This document shows positions 33,023-42,752 of a stretch of DNA of 64,000 bases, in pieces; positions within the stretch are counted from its first letter, which is position 1, and the number at the start of each line of letters is the position of its first letter. A program made the translations under genes and the position numbers. The notes beneath the pieces are model-generated. The model was not told the DNA's origin, searched no databases, and worked only from the letters and a program-made list of their open reading frames with translations. The stretch spans positions 3,410,001-3,474,000 of the forward strand of contig OZ241336.1 in NCBI GenBank assembly GCA_965200115.1, written 5' to 3'. Origin of the DNA: JAPOUP01 sp026708635 (lineage in GTDB: Bacteria > Pseudomonadota > Alphaproteobacteria > Rhodobacterales > Rhodobacteraceae).

Positions 33023-35173
33023 ATGCACGACACGAATGTCGATACGACAAAGTTCTTTTTCCGGTTGAGTTCCAGTGTATCGCCACGCTTGTTGCTGTCA
33101 GAGTTGCTGATGAAAAAATGGTTCGAGCCAGCGGTCCCCTTTACCCTGCTGGTTGCGCTGATCCTGACGCTTTGCCTGACAGTGCCAAATTTTGCGACAG
33201 TTCGTAATGTAGTCTCTCTGGCGACACTCTACCCGGAATTTGGCTTTGTGGTTCTGGCTATGGGGCTGAGCATGATATCTGGTGGTATTGACCTTTCGGT
33301 CGGGGCAATATTCGCCTTTTGCAATTTGATCGCCCTGATACTGCTTCTTGTTTTAGAATGGTCCATCCCCGGTGTCATTATGGGAACGCTGGCTGCGGGA
33401 GCATTCGTTGGGTCGATAAACGGGTTTCTCGTCGGATATCTGAAGACGAGGCCATTTCTTACCACTCTGGTAACAGTGATTATCGTGCGGTCGGTCGTGA
33501 ACCTGCTTAACCAGGAACACGCTCTCACGTTCGCGACCAATTATGTCGAAAGCGATGCCTGGGACTTTATTGCCTCGGGTCAGGTCTTGGGTATTCCAGT
33601 CAATGCCATGACGCTGATTGTTGTCCTAATCATCGGTCACATACTGCTCAGCCGATCACGGTTCGGCTGGCGTCTAACCGCCGTCGGGGCAAGTCGCAAG
33701 GCAGCGCGCCACGCCGGCGTGAATGTGAACGCCATGCTGTTCTCGACCTATATTATCTCAGGGCTGCTCTGCGCCATGAGTGGGATCTTCTTTGCCGCAC
33801 GCCAGGCCAGCTCAGATTCATTCACTGGCCTCGGCTGGGAGTTTCAGGCGCTTACAGCGGCGGTGCTCGGCGGCATTTCCTTCGCAGGCGGAAATGGAAC
33901 GGTGTGGCGCGCGATGATTGGCGGGCTGGTGATCTTTCTGCTCAACAACGGTTTGGTGCGCATGGGCGTGCCCGGCTACATCACGTCCTCATCGGTCGGC
34001 ATCATCCTTTTGGTGGCGGTTGCGATCGACGTCAAATGGTCCAAGAATTCAAGCAAAGCGTCCGAGCTGTTGTATGTCAATCCAACGCGCATTCCGCTCG
34101 CACGCCGCCCGTCCATCGACGCAGGTGATGACAACCCCTTTGCGCGCAACGACCGGCTCCTGAGTTCGGAGATTTTCGGTCTGAATCAGGTAGAAGGGCC
34201 CGAGGATGTTATACTTGACCGTCAAGGCCGGGTCTATGGCAGTACGCGTGATGGGAACATTATTCGCTTTAGCGGTGAAAACTTCAAACGCCGTGAGGTC
34301 TTTGCTCATATCGGAGGGCGTCCGCTTGGGATGCAGTTTGATCCGGATGAAAATCTGATTGTCTGCGTGGCGGGCATGGGGGTATACGGCGTGACCCGCG
34401 AGGGCGAGGCGTACAAAGTCACTGACGAGACCAATCGAACCTGGTATAAATTAAACGACGACAGCCGGCTGCGCATGGCCGATGACCTGGACATCGCTCC
34501 TGACGGTAAGATCTATTTCAGCGACTGTACGACTCGTTACGAGATGACGACCAACGCCCTTGATGTCATCGAAGGACGGCCAAACGGACGACTTATCGTC
34601 TACGATCCAAAAACCGGTAAGACGCACACGGAAATCAATCACCTCCATTTCCCGAACGGCATTTGTGTTTCGCATGACGGGCAGTCGGTGCTGATAGCCT
34701 CGACCTCTCTCAGTCGGGTTTATCGATATTGGATTGAAGGTCCCCGGAAAGGCGGGTTGGAAACTCTTCTGGATGAGCTTCCGGGCTGCTGTGACAACAT
34801 CAATCGGGCCTCCGACGGCACCTATTGGCTGGCGTTGATCGGGATCCGCAGTCCCGCCTTTGATTTGGCTGGACACATGCCGGGATTTCGCCGGCGCATG
34901 GTCAGGGAAATCCCGGTTGACGAATGGCTCGTCCCCTCACTCAACCAAGGCTGTGTTGTAAAATTCAACGACGCTGGGGAGGTGCTTGAAAGCTATTGGG
35001 ATCCTGAAGGAGTAAATCATCCGTCGGTCACCTCGATGCGCGAACACAAGGGCTATCTCTATTTAGCGGGGTTGGAAAACAACCGGCTAGGGCGGATCAA
35101 GATCGAAGGCGCAGACACCGAGTGGACGGGATTTGACGCTTATTGGGGCGATCCACAAAAGGGTAGCGCCTAA
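33023..35173 (+). CDS. ABC permease fused to SMP-30/strictosidine-synthase-like beta-propeller
   Basis: 716-residue fusion. Residues ~30-345 are an RbsC-family permease (MGLSMISGGIDLSVGAIFAF near 80; AVLGGISFAGGNGTVWRAM near 280). Residues ~385-716 are a beta-propeller of the SMP-30/gluconolactonase/strictosidine synthase superfamily (VEGPEDVILDRQGRVYGSTR near 392; LHFPNGICVSHDGQSVLIAS near 540). The join is in one continuous frame with no sign of frameshift. Positive residues after the last helix (DVKWSKN) put the propeller in the cytoplasm, where it could hydrolyse a lactone as it enters. A separate paralogous propeller gene follows 1 bp later. Confidence 0.9.
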   Translation: MHDTNVDTTKFFFRLSSSVSPRLLLSELLMKKWFEPAVPFTLLVALILTLCLTVPNFATVRNVVSLATLYPEFGFVVLAMGLSMISGGIDLSVGAIFAFCNLIALILLLVLEWSIPGVIMGTLAAGAFVGSINGFLVGYLKTRPFLTTLVTVIIVRSVVNLLNQEHALTFATNYVESDAWDFIASGQVLGIPVNAMTLIVVLIIGHILLSRSRFGWRLTAVGASRKAARHAGVNVNAMLFSTYIISGLLCAMSGIFFAARQASSDSFTGLGWEFQALTAAVLGGISFAGGNGTVWRAMIGGLVIFLLNNGLVRMGVPGYITSSSVGIILLVAVAIDVKWSKNSSKASELLYVNPTRIPLARRPSIDAGDDNPFARNDRLLSSEIFGLNQVEGPEDVILDRQGRVYGSTRDGNIIRFSGENFKRREVFAHIGGRPLGMQFDPDENLIVCVAGMGVYGVTREGEAYKVTDETNRTWYKLNDDSRLRMADDLDIAPDGKIYFSDCTTRYEMTTNALDVIEGRPNGRLIVYDPKTGKTHTEINHLHFPNGICVSHDGQSVLIASTSLSRVYRYWIEGPRKGGLETLLDELPGCCDNINRASDGTYWLALIGIRSPAFDLAGHMPGFRRRMVREIPVDEWLVPSLNQGCVVKFNDAGEVLESYWDPEGVNHPSVTSMREHKGYLYLAGLENNRLGRIKIEGADTEWTGFDAYWGDPQKGSA

Positions 35174-35174
35174 A

Positions 35175-36305
35175 ATGGGTCGGTTCACATATCTAAAGCG
35201 TAACCTCGAACAGCTTGTTTTTCGAAACCGTGATCAGCATAAAATTCCGACAATGGATGGTGTGATGACACCAAACAACCTGTTGGATGCATTGGAAGAG
35301 GTAGGTGGACCGGTTCCGGGTGCTGACGATGTTGCGCTGGGTCCGGAGGGAACCCTTTTTCTGACCGCTGGCAACGAGGTGCTCAAGCTCGGTGGGCCGC
35401 GTTTTGAAAACAGATCCGTTTTCATGAACTTCGAGAGCGAAACAGGCGGCTTGACCTTCCACCCTGACGGTCGTCTCCTAGTCTGTGTGAGTGGTGAGGG
35501 TCTTGCTTCTATCAATCTGGACGGTTCCGTGACTTGGCTTACAAGCGTCGAGAATGAGGCCCTTGGCTGTTTGACCGCGGTTACTGCGGCCTCAGATGGG
35601 TCGATCTATCTGACAGATGGCAGCAGAACCAATCGTTCAGCTGATTGGAAACGCGATTTGATGGAGCTTAATGCGTCCGGGCGGCTTGTGCGGTGTAGCT
35701 CATCATTAACAGACTCCGAGGTACTGGCGGATGGTCTGCATTTCCCGAACGGTCTGTGTCTGTCGAGCGATCACAAGGAAGTTTGGTTCACTCAAAGCTG
35801 GAACCACAGCCTGAGCCGCATTGAGGCAGGCGGCATATCCACTGGCAAGATAACCACTGTCATTGACAACCTTCCCGCCTATCCGGCGCGGATGTCCCCC
35901 GCCAAAGACGGGGGTTTCTGGATCGCTCTGTTTGCCGTGCGCACGCACCTGACTGAATTGATTTTGCTTGAGGACGACTATCGCAAAGAGATGATGCGTA
36001 GCATCCCCGTCAATTATTGGCCAGGCCCTGAACTCCGCTCAACGTCTGACTGCATGGAACCGATGCAATTCGGAAATATCATAACGCTGGGTGTTAAAAA
36101 ACCCTGGGCTCCTGCGCGGTCCTATGGGCTGGTCATCCGCGTGGGCCGCAACGGCGAACCAATGGAAAGCCTGCATAGCCGCCGTGGGGGTCTTAACCAT
36201 GGCATATGTTCTGTTCTGGAAACCGATATGTATTTGTTTGCGGTTTCAAAAGGACGCGGTCAGTTGCTTTGCAAAAATCTGGGGCGGTCCGATGAGCGCA
36301 ACTAA
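35175..36305 (+). CDS. SMP-30/strictosidine-synthase-like beta-propeller protein
   Basis: 376-residue propeller similar to the C-terminal half of the preceding fusion: both share DDVALGPEGTLF / EDVILDRQGRVY, a LHFPNG segment and an R-x-M-x-R-x-IPV-x-x-W segment. No signal peptide, so cytoplasmic. Family members are calcium-dependent lactonases or arylesterase-like enzymes. ATG at 35175 lies one base after the previous stop; an earlier ATG in the fusion gene is not needed. It overlaps the ATPase gene by 14 bp. Confidence 0.85.
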   Translation: MGRFTYLKRNLEQLVFRNRDQHKIPTMDGVMTPNNLLDALEEVGGPVPGADDVALGPEGTLFLTAGNEVLKLGGPRFENRSVFMNFESETGGLTFHPDGRLLVCVSGEGLASINLDGSVTWLTSVENEALGCLTAVTAASDGSIYLTDGSRTNRSADWKRDLMELNASGRLVRCSSSLTDSEVLADGLHFPNGLCLSSDHKEVWFTQSWNHSLSRIEAGGISTGKITTVIDNLPAYPARMSPAKDGGFWIALFAVRTHLTELILLEDDYRKEMMRSIPVNYWPGPELRSTSDCMEPMQFGNIITLGVKKPWAPARSYGLVIRVGRNGEPMESLHSRRGGLNHGICSVLETDMYLFAVSKGRGQLLCKNLGRSDERN

Positions 36306-37824
36306 AACGAAGTCTGATCACCAAATGCAGCCAGTTGTTGAAATCCGTGGCGGTAGCAAGATCTATGATGGCGTGCATGCAATCAGCGAGGTGGATTTCA
36401 CGCTATTGCCGGGTGAAATCCACGCATTGACGGGGGAAAATGGTGCCGGCAAGTCCACGCTCAGCAAAGTGATCGCCGGGGCGATTAACCTGACGCATGG
36501 CGAACACCTTCTAGATGGTATAACTGTAAACCATAAATCGCCGCGGCAGGCGCTCGATGCGGGTGTTTGCATGGTGTATCAGGAAACCAGTCTTGTGCCT
36601 ACCATGACTGTGGCTCAGAATATTGAACTGGGTAATGAGAAGTTGATCAACAGGAATCGCAAGATCAACATTAAGGCCCAGCAGCTTCTCCAATCGCTGA
36701 ATTTTCATATTGATCCCGTTACCCCGGTCGCCTTGCTCGGCACTGCGAAGCGGCAAATGGTTGAGATCGCCCGTGCCGTATACAACAAAGCACGAATAAT
36801 TATTTTTGACGAACCGACTGCCAGCCTCACACCTGAAGAAATTGTGCATTTCTTCAATCTTTTGAGAAATTTAAAAAATTCTGGTGTCTCGATCATCTAC
36901 ATCTCTCATGCGCTTGAAGAAAGCCTGCAGATTTCTGATCGGATCACCGTGTTGCGCGACGGCCGGAAGGTGTTATGCGCACTGACCCAGGACATGGATC
37001 GCGACAAGCTCGTTGAAGCCATGGTTGGTAGTAGGAAGTTAACAACCCCTGGACGCACGGGGCAAGCCAAATCAAATCGTCCGCCTCGCGGTGCCAAGGT
37101 GCTCTCAGTCGAGAATGTGACCATGGGCAATATGGTCAAGAATATGTCATTCTCCGTTTACGCGAACGAAGTCGTGGGGATATCCGGCCTAATCGGGTCC
37201 GGGAGAACCGAAATCGCAAAAATCATCTCCGGTGCCGAAAAGCGCAATATTATCAACGGCGGTACTATAAAATTTCACGGTAAACCCATCCGCTACAGGG
37301 TGCCGCGCCAAGCCACCAAGGACGGAATTGCCTATATCACCGAAGATCGTAAAGCTGATGGTTTCTTTGAAACCATGAATGTGGATGAGAACATCTATCT
37401 GGCGAAACTGGCTACCCGACCTGGGTGGCGCATCTTTTTCTCGAAAGCGGAGCGACGGAAGCTAGCCGATTACTGGATTCAACGGCTGAATATTATGGCC
37501 TTGAACAGGAAATCTACGATCATTGAATATTCCGGCGGCAATCAACAGAAAGTGGTGATTGCGAAATCTCTGGTTCAAGAACCTTCGGTTGTCATCTTTG
37601 ACGAGCCTACGCGCGGCGTTGACGTCGGTGCAATTCCGCAAATTCATGAACAAATCCGGCAGCTTGCGGCTGAAGGCAAAGCTGTTGTGGTGATCTCCTC
37701 TTATCTGCCTGAGGTACTTGCGGTTTCTGACAGGATTTTGGTTGCGAAGCTCGGCCGTATCGTCGCCGACTTTCCTTCCGAAGAAGCTACTGAAGATAAG
37801 ATAATGTATGCCGCTATCCATTAG
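36292..37824 (+). CDS. Sugar ABC transporter ATPase, duplicated cassette (RbsA-like)
   Basis: 510-residue double-cassette ATPase. Cassette 1 has Walker A GENGAGKSTLSKVIAG and Walker B IIIFDEPTASLTPEE; its signature region LLGTAKRQMVEIARAV departs from LSGGQ, as is common in this family. Cassette 2 has the degenerate Walker A GLIGSGRTEIAKIISG, a signature YSGGNQQKVVIAKSL and Walker B VIFDEPTRGVDVG. ATG at 36292 (MSATKTKSDHQ) overlaps the propeller gene. It completes the importer: two permeases, binding protein, ATPase. Confidence 0.9.
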   Translation: MSATKTKSDHQMQPVVEIRGGSKIYDGVHAISEVDFTLLPGEIHALTGENGAGKSTLSKVIAGAINLTHGEHLLDGITVNHKSPRQALDAGVCMVYQETSLVPTMTVAQNIELGNEKLINRNRKINIKAQQLLQSLNFHIDPVTPVALLGTAKRQMVEIARAVYNKARIIIFDEPTASLTPEEIVHFFNLLRNLKNSGVSIIYISHALEESLQISDRITVLRDGRKVLCALTQDMDRDKLVEAMVGSRKLTTPGRTGQAKSNRPPRGAKVLSVENVTMGNMVKNMSFSVYANEVVGISGLIGSGRTEIAKIISGAEKRNIINGGTIKFHGKPIRYRVPRQATKDGIAYITEDRKADGFFETMNVDENIYLAKLATRPGWRIFFSKAERRKLADYWIQRLNIMALNRKSTIIEYSGGNQQKVVIAKSLVQEPSVVIFDEPTRGVDVGAIPQIHEQIRQLAAEGKAVVVISSYLPEVLAVSDRILVAKLGRIVADFPSEEATEDKIMYAAIH

Positions 37825-38121
37825 TCTTGATACGGTCCGAACGGGATGAGCATGCCGCGAAACGACTTTCGCGCAGTTGGACTTCATCGAGCTGGTGCCT
37901 TTGCTCATCTCTTTCTCCATCTCATAGCGGCGAAATCTGCTGTCGTGAGATTAGAGTAAAGGCTGATCAATCCTACCAAAGGTAATTTTGAGGGTTACAT
38001 ATAAGTTGTCTTGCTTTCTTTAGCGCCGTTCATCTCGACGGAGGTGAACTTCGATATCCGGCATGAGATGATGGACTCGCTGTCGCTCAGGGTAGTTGAG
38101 ATGGTGAACCAATGTTACGGC
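37825..38121. other. Convergent intergenic region
   Basis: 297 bp between the RbsA-like gene and the convergent TRAP large-permease gene. A small stem (CGCGAAA-CGAC-TTTCGCG, 37856-37873) follows the ATPase gene by 31 nt and might help terminate transcription. The rest contains no recognisable gene. Confidence 0.4.
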
Positions 38122-39417
38122 TCACATCAATGCCGTCGGCAGGAAAAGCGCGATCTGCGGAAGCGCTGTCAAACCCGCAATCCCCGCAAGCAGGATCAGC
38201 CAGTAGGGTATCGTAGCGATGGCGGCTTCACCAAGCGACACCTTCTCCTTCGTAACGGAGACCAGGACGGACAGATTGAGCCCCACGGGTGGCGTGACCT
38301 GACCGATCTCGATCAGGATTGTGATTATGACGCCCAGCCAGATCGCATCGTAGCCGAGTCCGACCATGAGTGGCACCACGATCGGAAGGGTCATGATCAT
38401 CAGCGAGAGCCCATCGAAGAAGCAGCCCAGCACCAGGTAGATCAGCACAACGAGCGCCAGCACCTGCAGCCGCCCGAGATCGGCGGCGCGCACTGTCTCG
38501 AGAATTGACTGCGGAACGCCGAGAAGACTCACGGCCTGCGCGAGAATGGTCGCGCCCATGACGACGAACGCGATCGAAGCGAAAAGAAGGATCGCGGCAT
38601 GAAGGCTCGCAACCAGTGTTTGCGGCGTCAGGCTGCCCCAGAACCGACCCACGATGATCGTCGCGATCAGCCCCACCCCCGCGGCCTCCGTCGGCGTCGC
38701 GATTCCGAAGGTTATGCTGCCCATGATTGCCAGGATCAGCAGCAGGAAAGGCCAAAGGCTAAAGAGCTTGAGAAGGATTTCCCACAAGCCGGCGGCCGCA
38801 TCGCCCCTCGGAGCGAGATCTGGCCGGCACAGGCACCGCGCGAAGATGTAGAGCATGAACATCGCCGCAAAGAGCAGGCCGGGCAGGAGGCCTGCCAGAA
38901 ACAGCCGCCCGACCGAGGTTTCGGTCAGCGCGCCGTAGATCAGCAGCGAAAGGCTGGGCGGGATAAGCAGGCCAAGCGTTCCACCGCCGGCCAGCGACGC
39001 GACGACCATCCGCCGGTCGTAGCCACGCCCGGTCATCTCGGGGTAGGCGACCGAACCGACCGCCGCCGCGGTCGAGAGGCTTGAGCCGCTGACCGCGCCG
39101 AAGAGCGTACAAACGGCGATGTTGGTGTGAAGAAGTCCGCCGGGGACCCGCTGGAAGAGCGGCACCAGCGCCGTGTAGATCCTTTCGCTGACTCCGCTTC
39201 GCAGCATGATCTCGCCGAGCATGATGAAGAGCGGAATTGCGCTGAGCGTGAAGGAGTTAAGAACGTTCCAGACAGCGTCGACCGCGACATAGGTCGACCC
39301 GCCGGCATGGAATTGAAGGATCAGAAGCCCGGTAAGGCCGAGCGCCGCCCCCAGCGGAAGCCCAGAGCCTGCGAAAACCGTAAGGCCACCGACCAGAAGC
39401 CCCCAGAAACTGAACAT
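38122..39417 (-). CDS. dctM: TRAP transporter large permease DctM
   Basis: 431-residue 12-helix permease. Typical features are MFSFWGLLVGGLTVFAGSGL at the N-terminus, NIAVCTLFGAVSGSSLSTAA near 100, GLLIPPSLSLLIYGALTETS near 150 and GQVTPPVGLNLSVL near 365. AGAAGGAAAGAG precedes the ATG. It is cotranscribed with dctQ and dctP upstream. The three-gene form and unrelated receptor distinguish this system from the TAXI system at the left end. Confidence 0.93.
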   Translation of the reverse strand: MFSFWGLLVGGLTVFAGSGLPLGAALGLTGLLILQFHAGGSTYVAVDAVWNVLNSFTLSAIPLFIMLGEIMLRSGVSERIYTALVPLFQRVPGGLLHTNIAVCTLFGAVSGSSLSTAAAVGSVAYPEMTGRGYDRRMVVASLAGGGTLGLLIPPSLSLLIYGALTETSVGRLFLAGLLPGLLFAAMFMLYIFARCLCRPDLAPRGDAAAGLWEILLKLFSLWPFLLLILAIMGSITFGIATPTEAAGVGLIATIIVGRFWGSLTPQTLVASLHAAILLFASIAFVVMGATILAQAVSLLGVPQSILETVRAADLGRLQVLALVVLIYLVLGCFFDGLSLMIMTLPIVVPLMVGLGYDAIWLGVIITILIEIGQVTPPVGLNLSVLVSVTKEKVSLGEAAIATIPYWLILLAGIAGLTALPQIALFLPTALM

Positions 39418-39435
39418 CTCTTTCCTTCTGCCGGG

Positions 39436-39966
39436 TCAGGACCGACCGGTCTTTCCCCCGTCGCCCGATGCGCCGCGCAACAGGAACGCGGCCGCGCTCA
39501 AGGCCATGGACAACGGGAGCAGCGCCATCCAGGGATACATCAGAATGCGGCCGACCTCGGTCTTGATATTGCGGTCAAACGCGAATTCCAGCCAAGGGAT
39601 GCAGAGCGCGAGAAACCACAGGCAGAACGCTGCGCCGAAGAGTGCCGCCAGAATTCCGAACGGGCGCGCCTTCTTGCCCGGCAGCGCGGAGACGAGCACC
39701 AGCACGCGAACGTGCCCGGCCCGAAGCGTGGCAAGCGGCAGGGCGAGAAAGAACGTGGCCGTCATCAGAAGCCCGACCAGCTCTTCGGTGAACCGGAACG
39801 GGGCGAACGCGAAGTACCGCATTGTCACGCTTGCGCCGATCAGAACGACAATCGCGCCGCCGGCCAGTGCCGCCAGGACAGCCATCGCGGCAAAGGCGGG
39901 CGCCAGCAAATCCTCGATTCGGTTCGAATGCGCCGCACGCCCGTCTTCTTTCCTGCGGTCGCCCAA
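39436..39966 (-). CDS. dctQ: TRAP transporter small permease DctQ
   Basis: About 176 residues with four hydrophobic segments and the family pattern RFTEELVGLLMTATFFLALP (about 67-86) followed by GHVRVLVLV. No ATG is in place near the family start; a TTG at 39966, two bases after the dctP stop, gives the expected length, while the longer open frame runs back into dctP. It sits 18 bp before dctM. Confidence 0.85.
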   Translation of the reverse strand: MGDRRKEDGRAAHSNRIEDLLAPAFAAMAVLAALAGGAIVVLIGASVTMRYFAFAPFRFTEELVGLLMTATFFLALPLATLRAGHVRVLVLVSALPGKKARPFGILAALFGAAFCLWFLALCIPWLEFAFDRNIKTEVGRILMYPWMALLPLSMALSAAAFLLRGASGDGGKTGRS

Positions 39967-39968
39967 GC

Positions 39969-40979
39969 TCAGCGCCCAAGGACGTCGAGGATTCTCCGGC
40001 GGTACTCCGGCGCGTTGCCCCCTGCCTCTTCGGCCATCTCCTGCCATGTGGTGGAGGCGGCATCGAGGAACGCGGCGCGATCTTCGTCAGGGAACGGCTC
40101 AAGGAACTCGATTCCCTGCGCGGCCAGCTTGGCCCGGGCGGCCAGCTCGTTTTCCTCCGCCTTTGAATACTCGTTGGTGCGCTCCCAGACACGGGCCGCC
40201 GCCGTGGTGACCGCCTCGCGCTCCGCTTCGCTGAGGTCCTCCCATGCCCCTTTCGATGCGCCCAGAACGTAGGGAACGCCCGCTACCGGATAGAGGTAGG
40301 AGGCATACTTGGTCACCTCCTGAAGCGAGATCGTGTGCGCGAAGAGCGCGGGATAGACGGCACAGTCGACGACGCCGGTCTGAAGCGCCACGTAGAGCTC
40401 GTTCTGACCGACGATCTGGGCCGAGACGCCAAGCTTGGTGAAGGTCTCGACCTGGTCGTTGCTCCAGACGCGCAGCTTCTTCTTGCGGAGGTCTTCAAGC
40501 GAGCGAACCGGGTCCTCGCGGCAGAAGATTGAGGCCTTCAGGAGCGGCAAGGCCATAAACCCGGTCGGTACGATATCCAGTTCACCCAGCACCTCAGCGT
40601 AGATCGCCTGAATTTCGGGCAGCGCGGCAATCAACTCCTCAGGGCTTCCGACCGATCCCTGGATCATAACCGCGTTCAGGGCGGGAACGTCACGGCCGAG
40701 ATAGTTCGCCCAGACCAGGCCCATTTCGACCGCTCCGCGGGGCAGCCAGCGCGCCACGTCGTTGTCCTTCAGGTTCAGGGAACCGCCGTGGAACACGTCG
40801 ATCATAAGGCTGCCGCCGCTCAGCTCCGCCACATCCGCGGCAAAGGTCTCGAGCTGCGCTGACTCTCCACGACCTTCCGGAAGCCCGTTGTTGAATTTCC
40901 ATTCGGCCGCATCCGCGGCCCCGGCAAACATTCCGAGAAATAGCGTTGTGGATAGAGTCCGGCGAAGAATTGCAATCAT
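39969..40979 (-). CDS. dctP: TRAP transporter solute-binding protein DctP
   Basis: 336-residue periplasmic receptor. Signal peptide MIAILRRTLSTTLFLGMFAG with cleavage near ADAAE. Family features are ISLQEVTKYASYLYPVAG near 235 and the ligand-Arg region KKLRVWSNDQVETF near 160, in which the Arg that usually pairs with a carboxylate is present. The ATG at 40979 is preferred over the long Arg-rich upstream extension. It faces away from the sugar-epimerase operon and may import that pathway's substrate. Confidence 0.92.
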   Translation of the reverse strand: MIAILRRTLSTTLFLGMFAGAADAAEWKFNNGLPEGRGESAQLETFAADVAELSGGSLMIDVFHGGSLNLKDNDVARWLPRGAVEMGLVWANYLGRDVPALNAVMIQGSVGSPEELIAALPEIQAIYAEVLGELDIVPTGFMALPLLKASIFCREDPVRSLEDLRKKKLRVWSNDQVETFTKLGVSAQIVGQNELYVALQTGVVDCAVYPALFAHTISLQEVTKYASYLYPVAGVPYVLGASKGAWEDLSEAEREAVTTAAARVWERTNEYSKAEENELAARAKLAAQGIEFLEPFPDEDRAAFLDAASTTWQEMAEEAGGNAPEYRRRILDVLGR

Positions 40980-41360
40980 CTTTCTTTCCCTTTGTTTCGC
41001 TCCTGAGCCTGGCGATGGTGTCTTTGGTGGCGGTCCGCACCTCCGTCTCGGCCCCGAACGGCGTCGGCCGGCCCGTGCAGCGGCGCTTCGGCGAGATCGG
41101 TGACGTCCTTCCACTTCCCGCGCCGCGCCGGATGTCCGGCACCGCCGTTTGCGTGTCCTGTTGCGGATACACGGGCGGGGCGGCGTCTTGCAAGCGGGAT
41201 ATCAACAAACCAAAAGTCCTCACCCTACAAACCGTTCACCGAGACCGCCGATCTCAAACGCGGGGATAATGAGTCGTTCAACTGAACATATTTGGGGTCA
41301 TCGGGAAATCGGCCCAATCAGGTACAGCTGACCGGAAAAGTGCCGACTTGCGGTTATGAT
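40980..41360. other. Upstream region of dctPQM
   Basis: 381 bp between dctP (minus) and the decayed IS200-type transposase. It must contain the dctP promoter; no operator was recognised. Open frames here are Arg/Pro-rich without domains. Confidence 0.4.
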
Positions 41361-41790
41361 ATGCGATACGACACCTGCGGTCACCGCTTTTTCCGTCGCC
41401 GCTATCACATCTTCCGGTCAATGGCGCACCGCCACACGGTGCTGGCGGGTGACTTTCGGCTCCGCATGCGCGACGTCCGCTTTCAGGCGTGCCGCGGGAA
41501 CGGCGTCGACATCCCGCGCGGCGTGATCCCGGGCGACCACGTGCATATGTCCGTCCCGATGCCCCGAAGCTGGCGACCGGCGCTCATGCGCGGGATGAAT
41601 GGCCGCCCGTTCCTAAGGGCGCGACGTCAGTTTCCGCATATCCGGAAGCGCTATCGTGGCGACCGCTTCCGGGCCCGGGGGTATCTCTCAACGACCAGCT
41701 GAGCGATCACGGAAGACGTCGTATTTCAGTGCCCTTGAAAAGGACATCTCTGATCCCAGAGGTGCCAGCCGGCGGTCGTTGGGTTTCAGG
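41361..41790 (+). pseudogene. Decayed IS200/IS605-family Y1 transposase (TnpA)
   Basis: The frame from ATG 41361 reads as a TnpA (RRYHIFRSMAHRHTVLAGDF, then the HUH-type metal motif GDHVHM, then QFPHIRKRYRGDRFRARGYL). It meets a TGA at 41700 where relatives read through (STTS-stop-AITEDV); a second stop follows at about 41739, and the tail EKDISDPRGASRR continues in another frame. Several conserved residues are altered to Arg. The element is dead. No tnpB or clear terminal hairpins were found. Confidence 0.8.
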
Positions 41791-41906
41791 GTGTGGCGGA
41801 ACTCCGGAACTGAGCCTAAGCTGGGAGGGAACGAGATGTTGGAGTGATGGTTCACGGCATGGAGTTGAGTTGATCTCTTTGTCATGCCGCGAAAGGGAAG
41901 GAATTG

Positions 41907-42752
41907 ATGAAATTCGGGATTCACGCAGGTATTTGGATGAAGGAGTGGACCGACGACCCGGCACCCCTGTTCGAGCGCGCCGCGACGATGGGATACGACG
42001 GTGTCGAGGTGTCGCTTATGGGAATCGGTTCGAACGAAGCGTCCGCGCTGCGCAAGGCCGCGGAGCGGGCCGGTGTTTCACTGACGTGCTCGACTGGTCT
42101 CGGCGCGTCCGAGGACCCGACTTCAGCCGACCCCGAGGTGCGCGCCGCCGCATGTGAGACATTGCGTCGGGCGATCGGGATCACCGCCGAACTGGGATCG
42201 CCCTCTCTCGCCGGGGTCGTCGCCGCCCCCTGGGGTGTATTCGACCCGCTTCGCAAGCCGGAACGAGCCCGATACGCCGCCGAAACGCTGGGCCAGATGC
42301 AGCCGGTGCTGGAGGAGATGGACGTTACGCTCGGAATCGAGGCGATCAACCGGTTCGAAACCGACCTGACCTGCACGGCCCGGGAGGCCGTGGCGATAGC
42401 CGAAGCAAGCGGCGCGGACAACGTCGGGGTGCTGCTGGATACCTTTCATATGAACATCGAGGAAAAGAACCCGTCCGCCGCGATCCGTGCCAGCGGACAC
42501 AGGGTTGTGCACTTCCATGTCTCCGACTGCGACAGGGGTGTGCCGGGAAGCGCAAGGTATGATTTCGGCGCCGACGCCGAGGCGCTTCGGGATATCGGTT
42601 ATCGGGGCTGGATCGTCGCCGAGATGTTCGTTCGTCCATGCTATCCAACCAGTCGGGATCTCAACATATGGCGCGACGTCGAACCGGATGCCGACCGCGC
42701 CGCCGCCGAGGCGCTGGATTACCTGAAAAGAGTCTTCGCCGATGTCGGCTGA
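41907..42752 (+). CDS. Sugar phosphate isomerase/epimerase-like TIM-barrel protein
   Basis: 281-residue xylose-isomerase-like barrel of the D-tagatose/D-psicose 3-epimerase group. The metal and catalytic set looks complete: LGIEAINRFETD (Glu near 150), LLDTFHMNIEE (Asp, His near 185), HFHVSDCDRG (His near 210) and IVAEMF (Glu near 242). It would interconvert ketoses or ketose phosphates. The TTG-ATG pair follows GAAAGGGAAG; ATG is taken. It overlaps dhaL by 11 bp, so it is coupled to the DhaLK kinase; erythrulose-pathway isomerases occur in this neighbourhood type. Confidence 0.88.
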   Translation: MKFGIHAGIWMKEWTDDPAPLFERAATMGYDGVEVSLMGIGSNEASALRKAAERAGVSLTCSTGLGASEDPTSADPEVRAAACETLRRAIGITAELGSPSLAGVVAAPWGVFDPLRKPERARYAAETLGQMQPVLEEMDVTLGIEAINRFETDLTCTAREAVAIAEASGADNVGVLLDTFHMNIEEKNPSAAIRASGHRVVHFHVSDCDRGVPGSARYDFGADAEALRDIGYRGWIVAEMFVRPCYPTSRDLNIWRDVEPDADRAAAEALDYLKRVFADVG

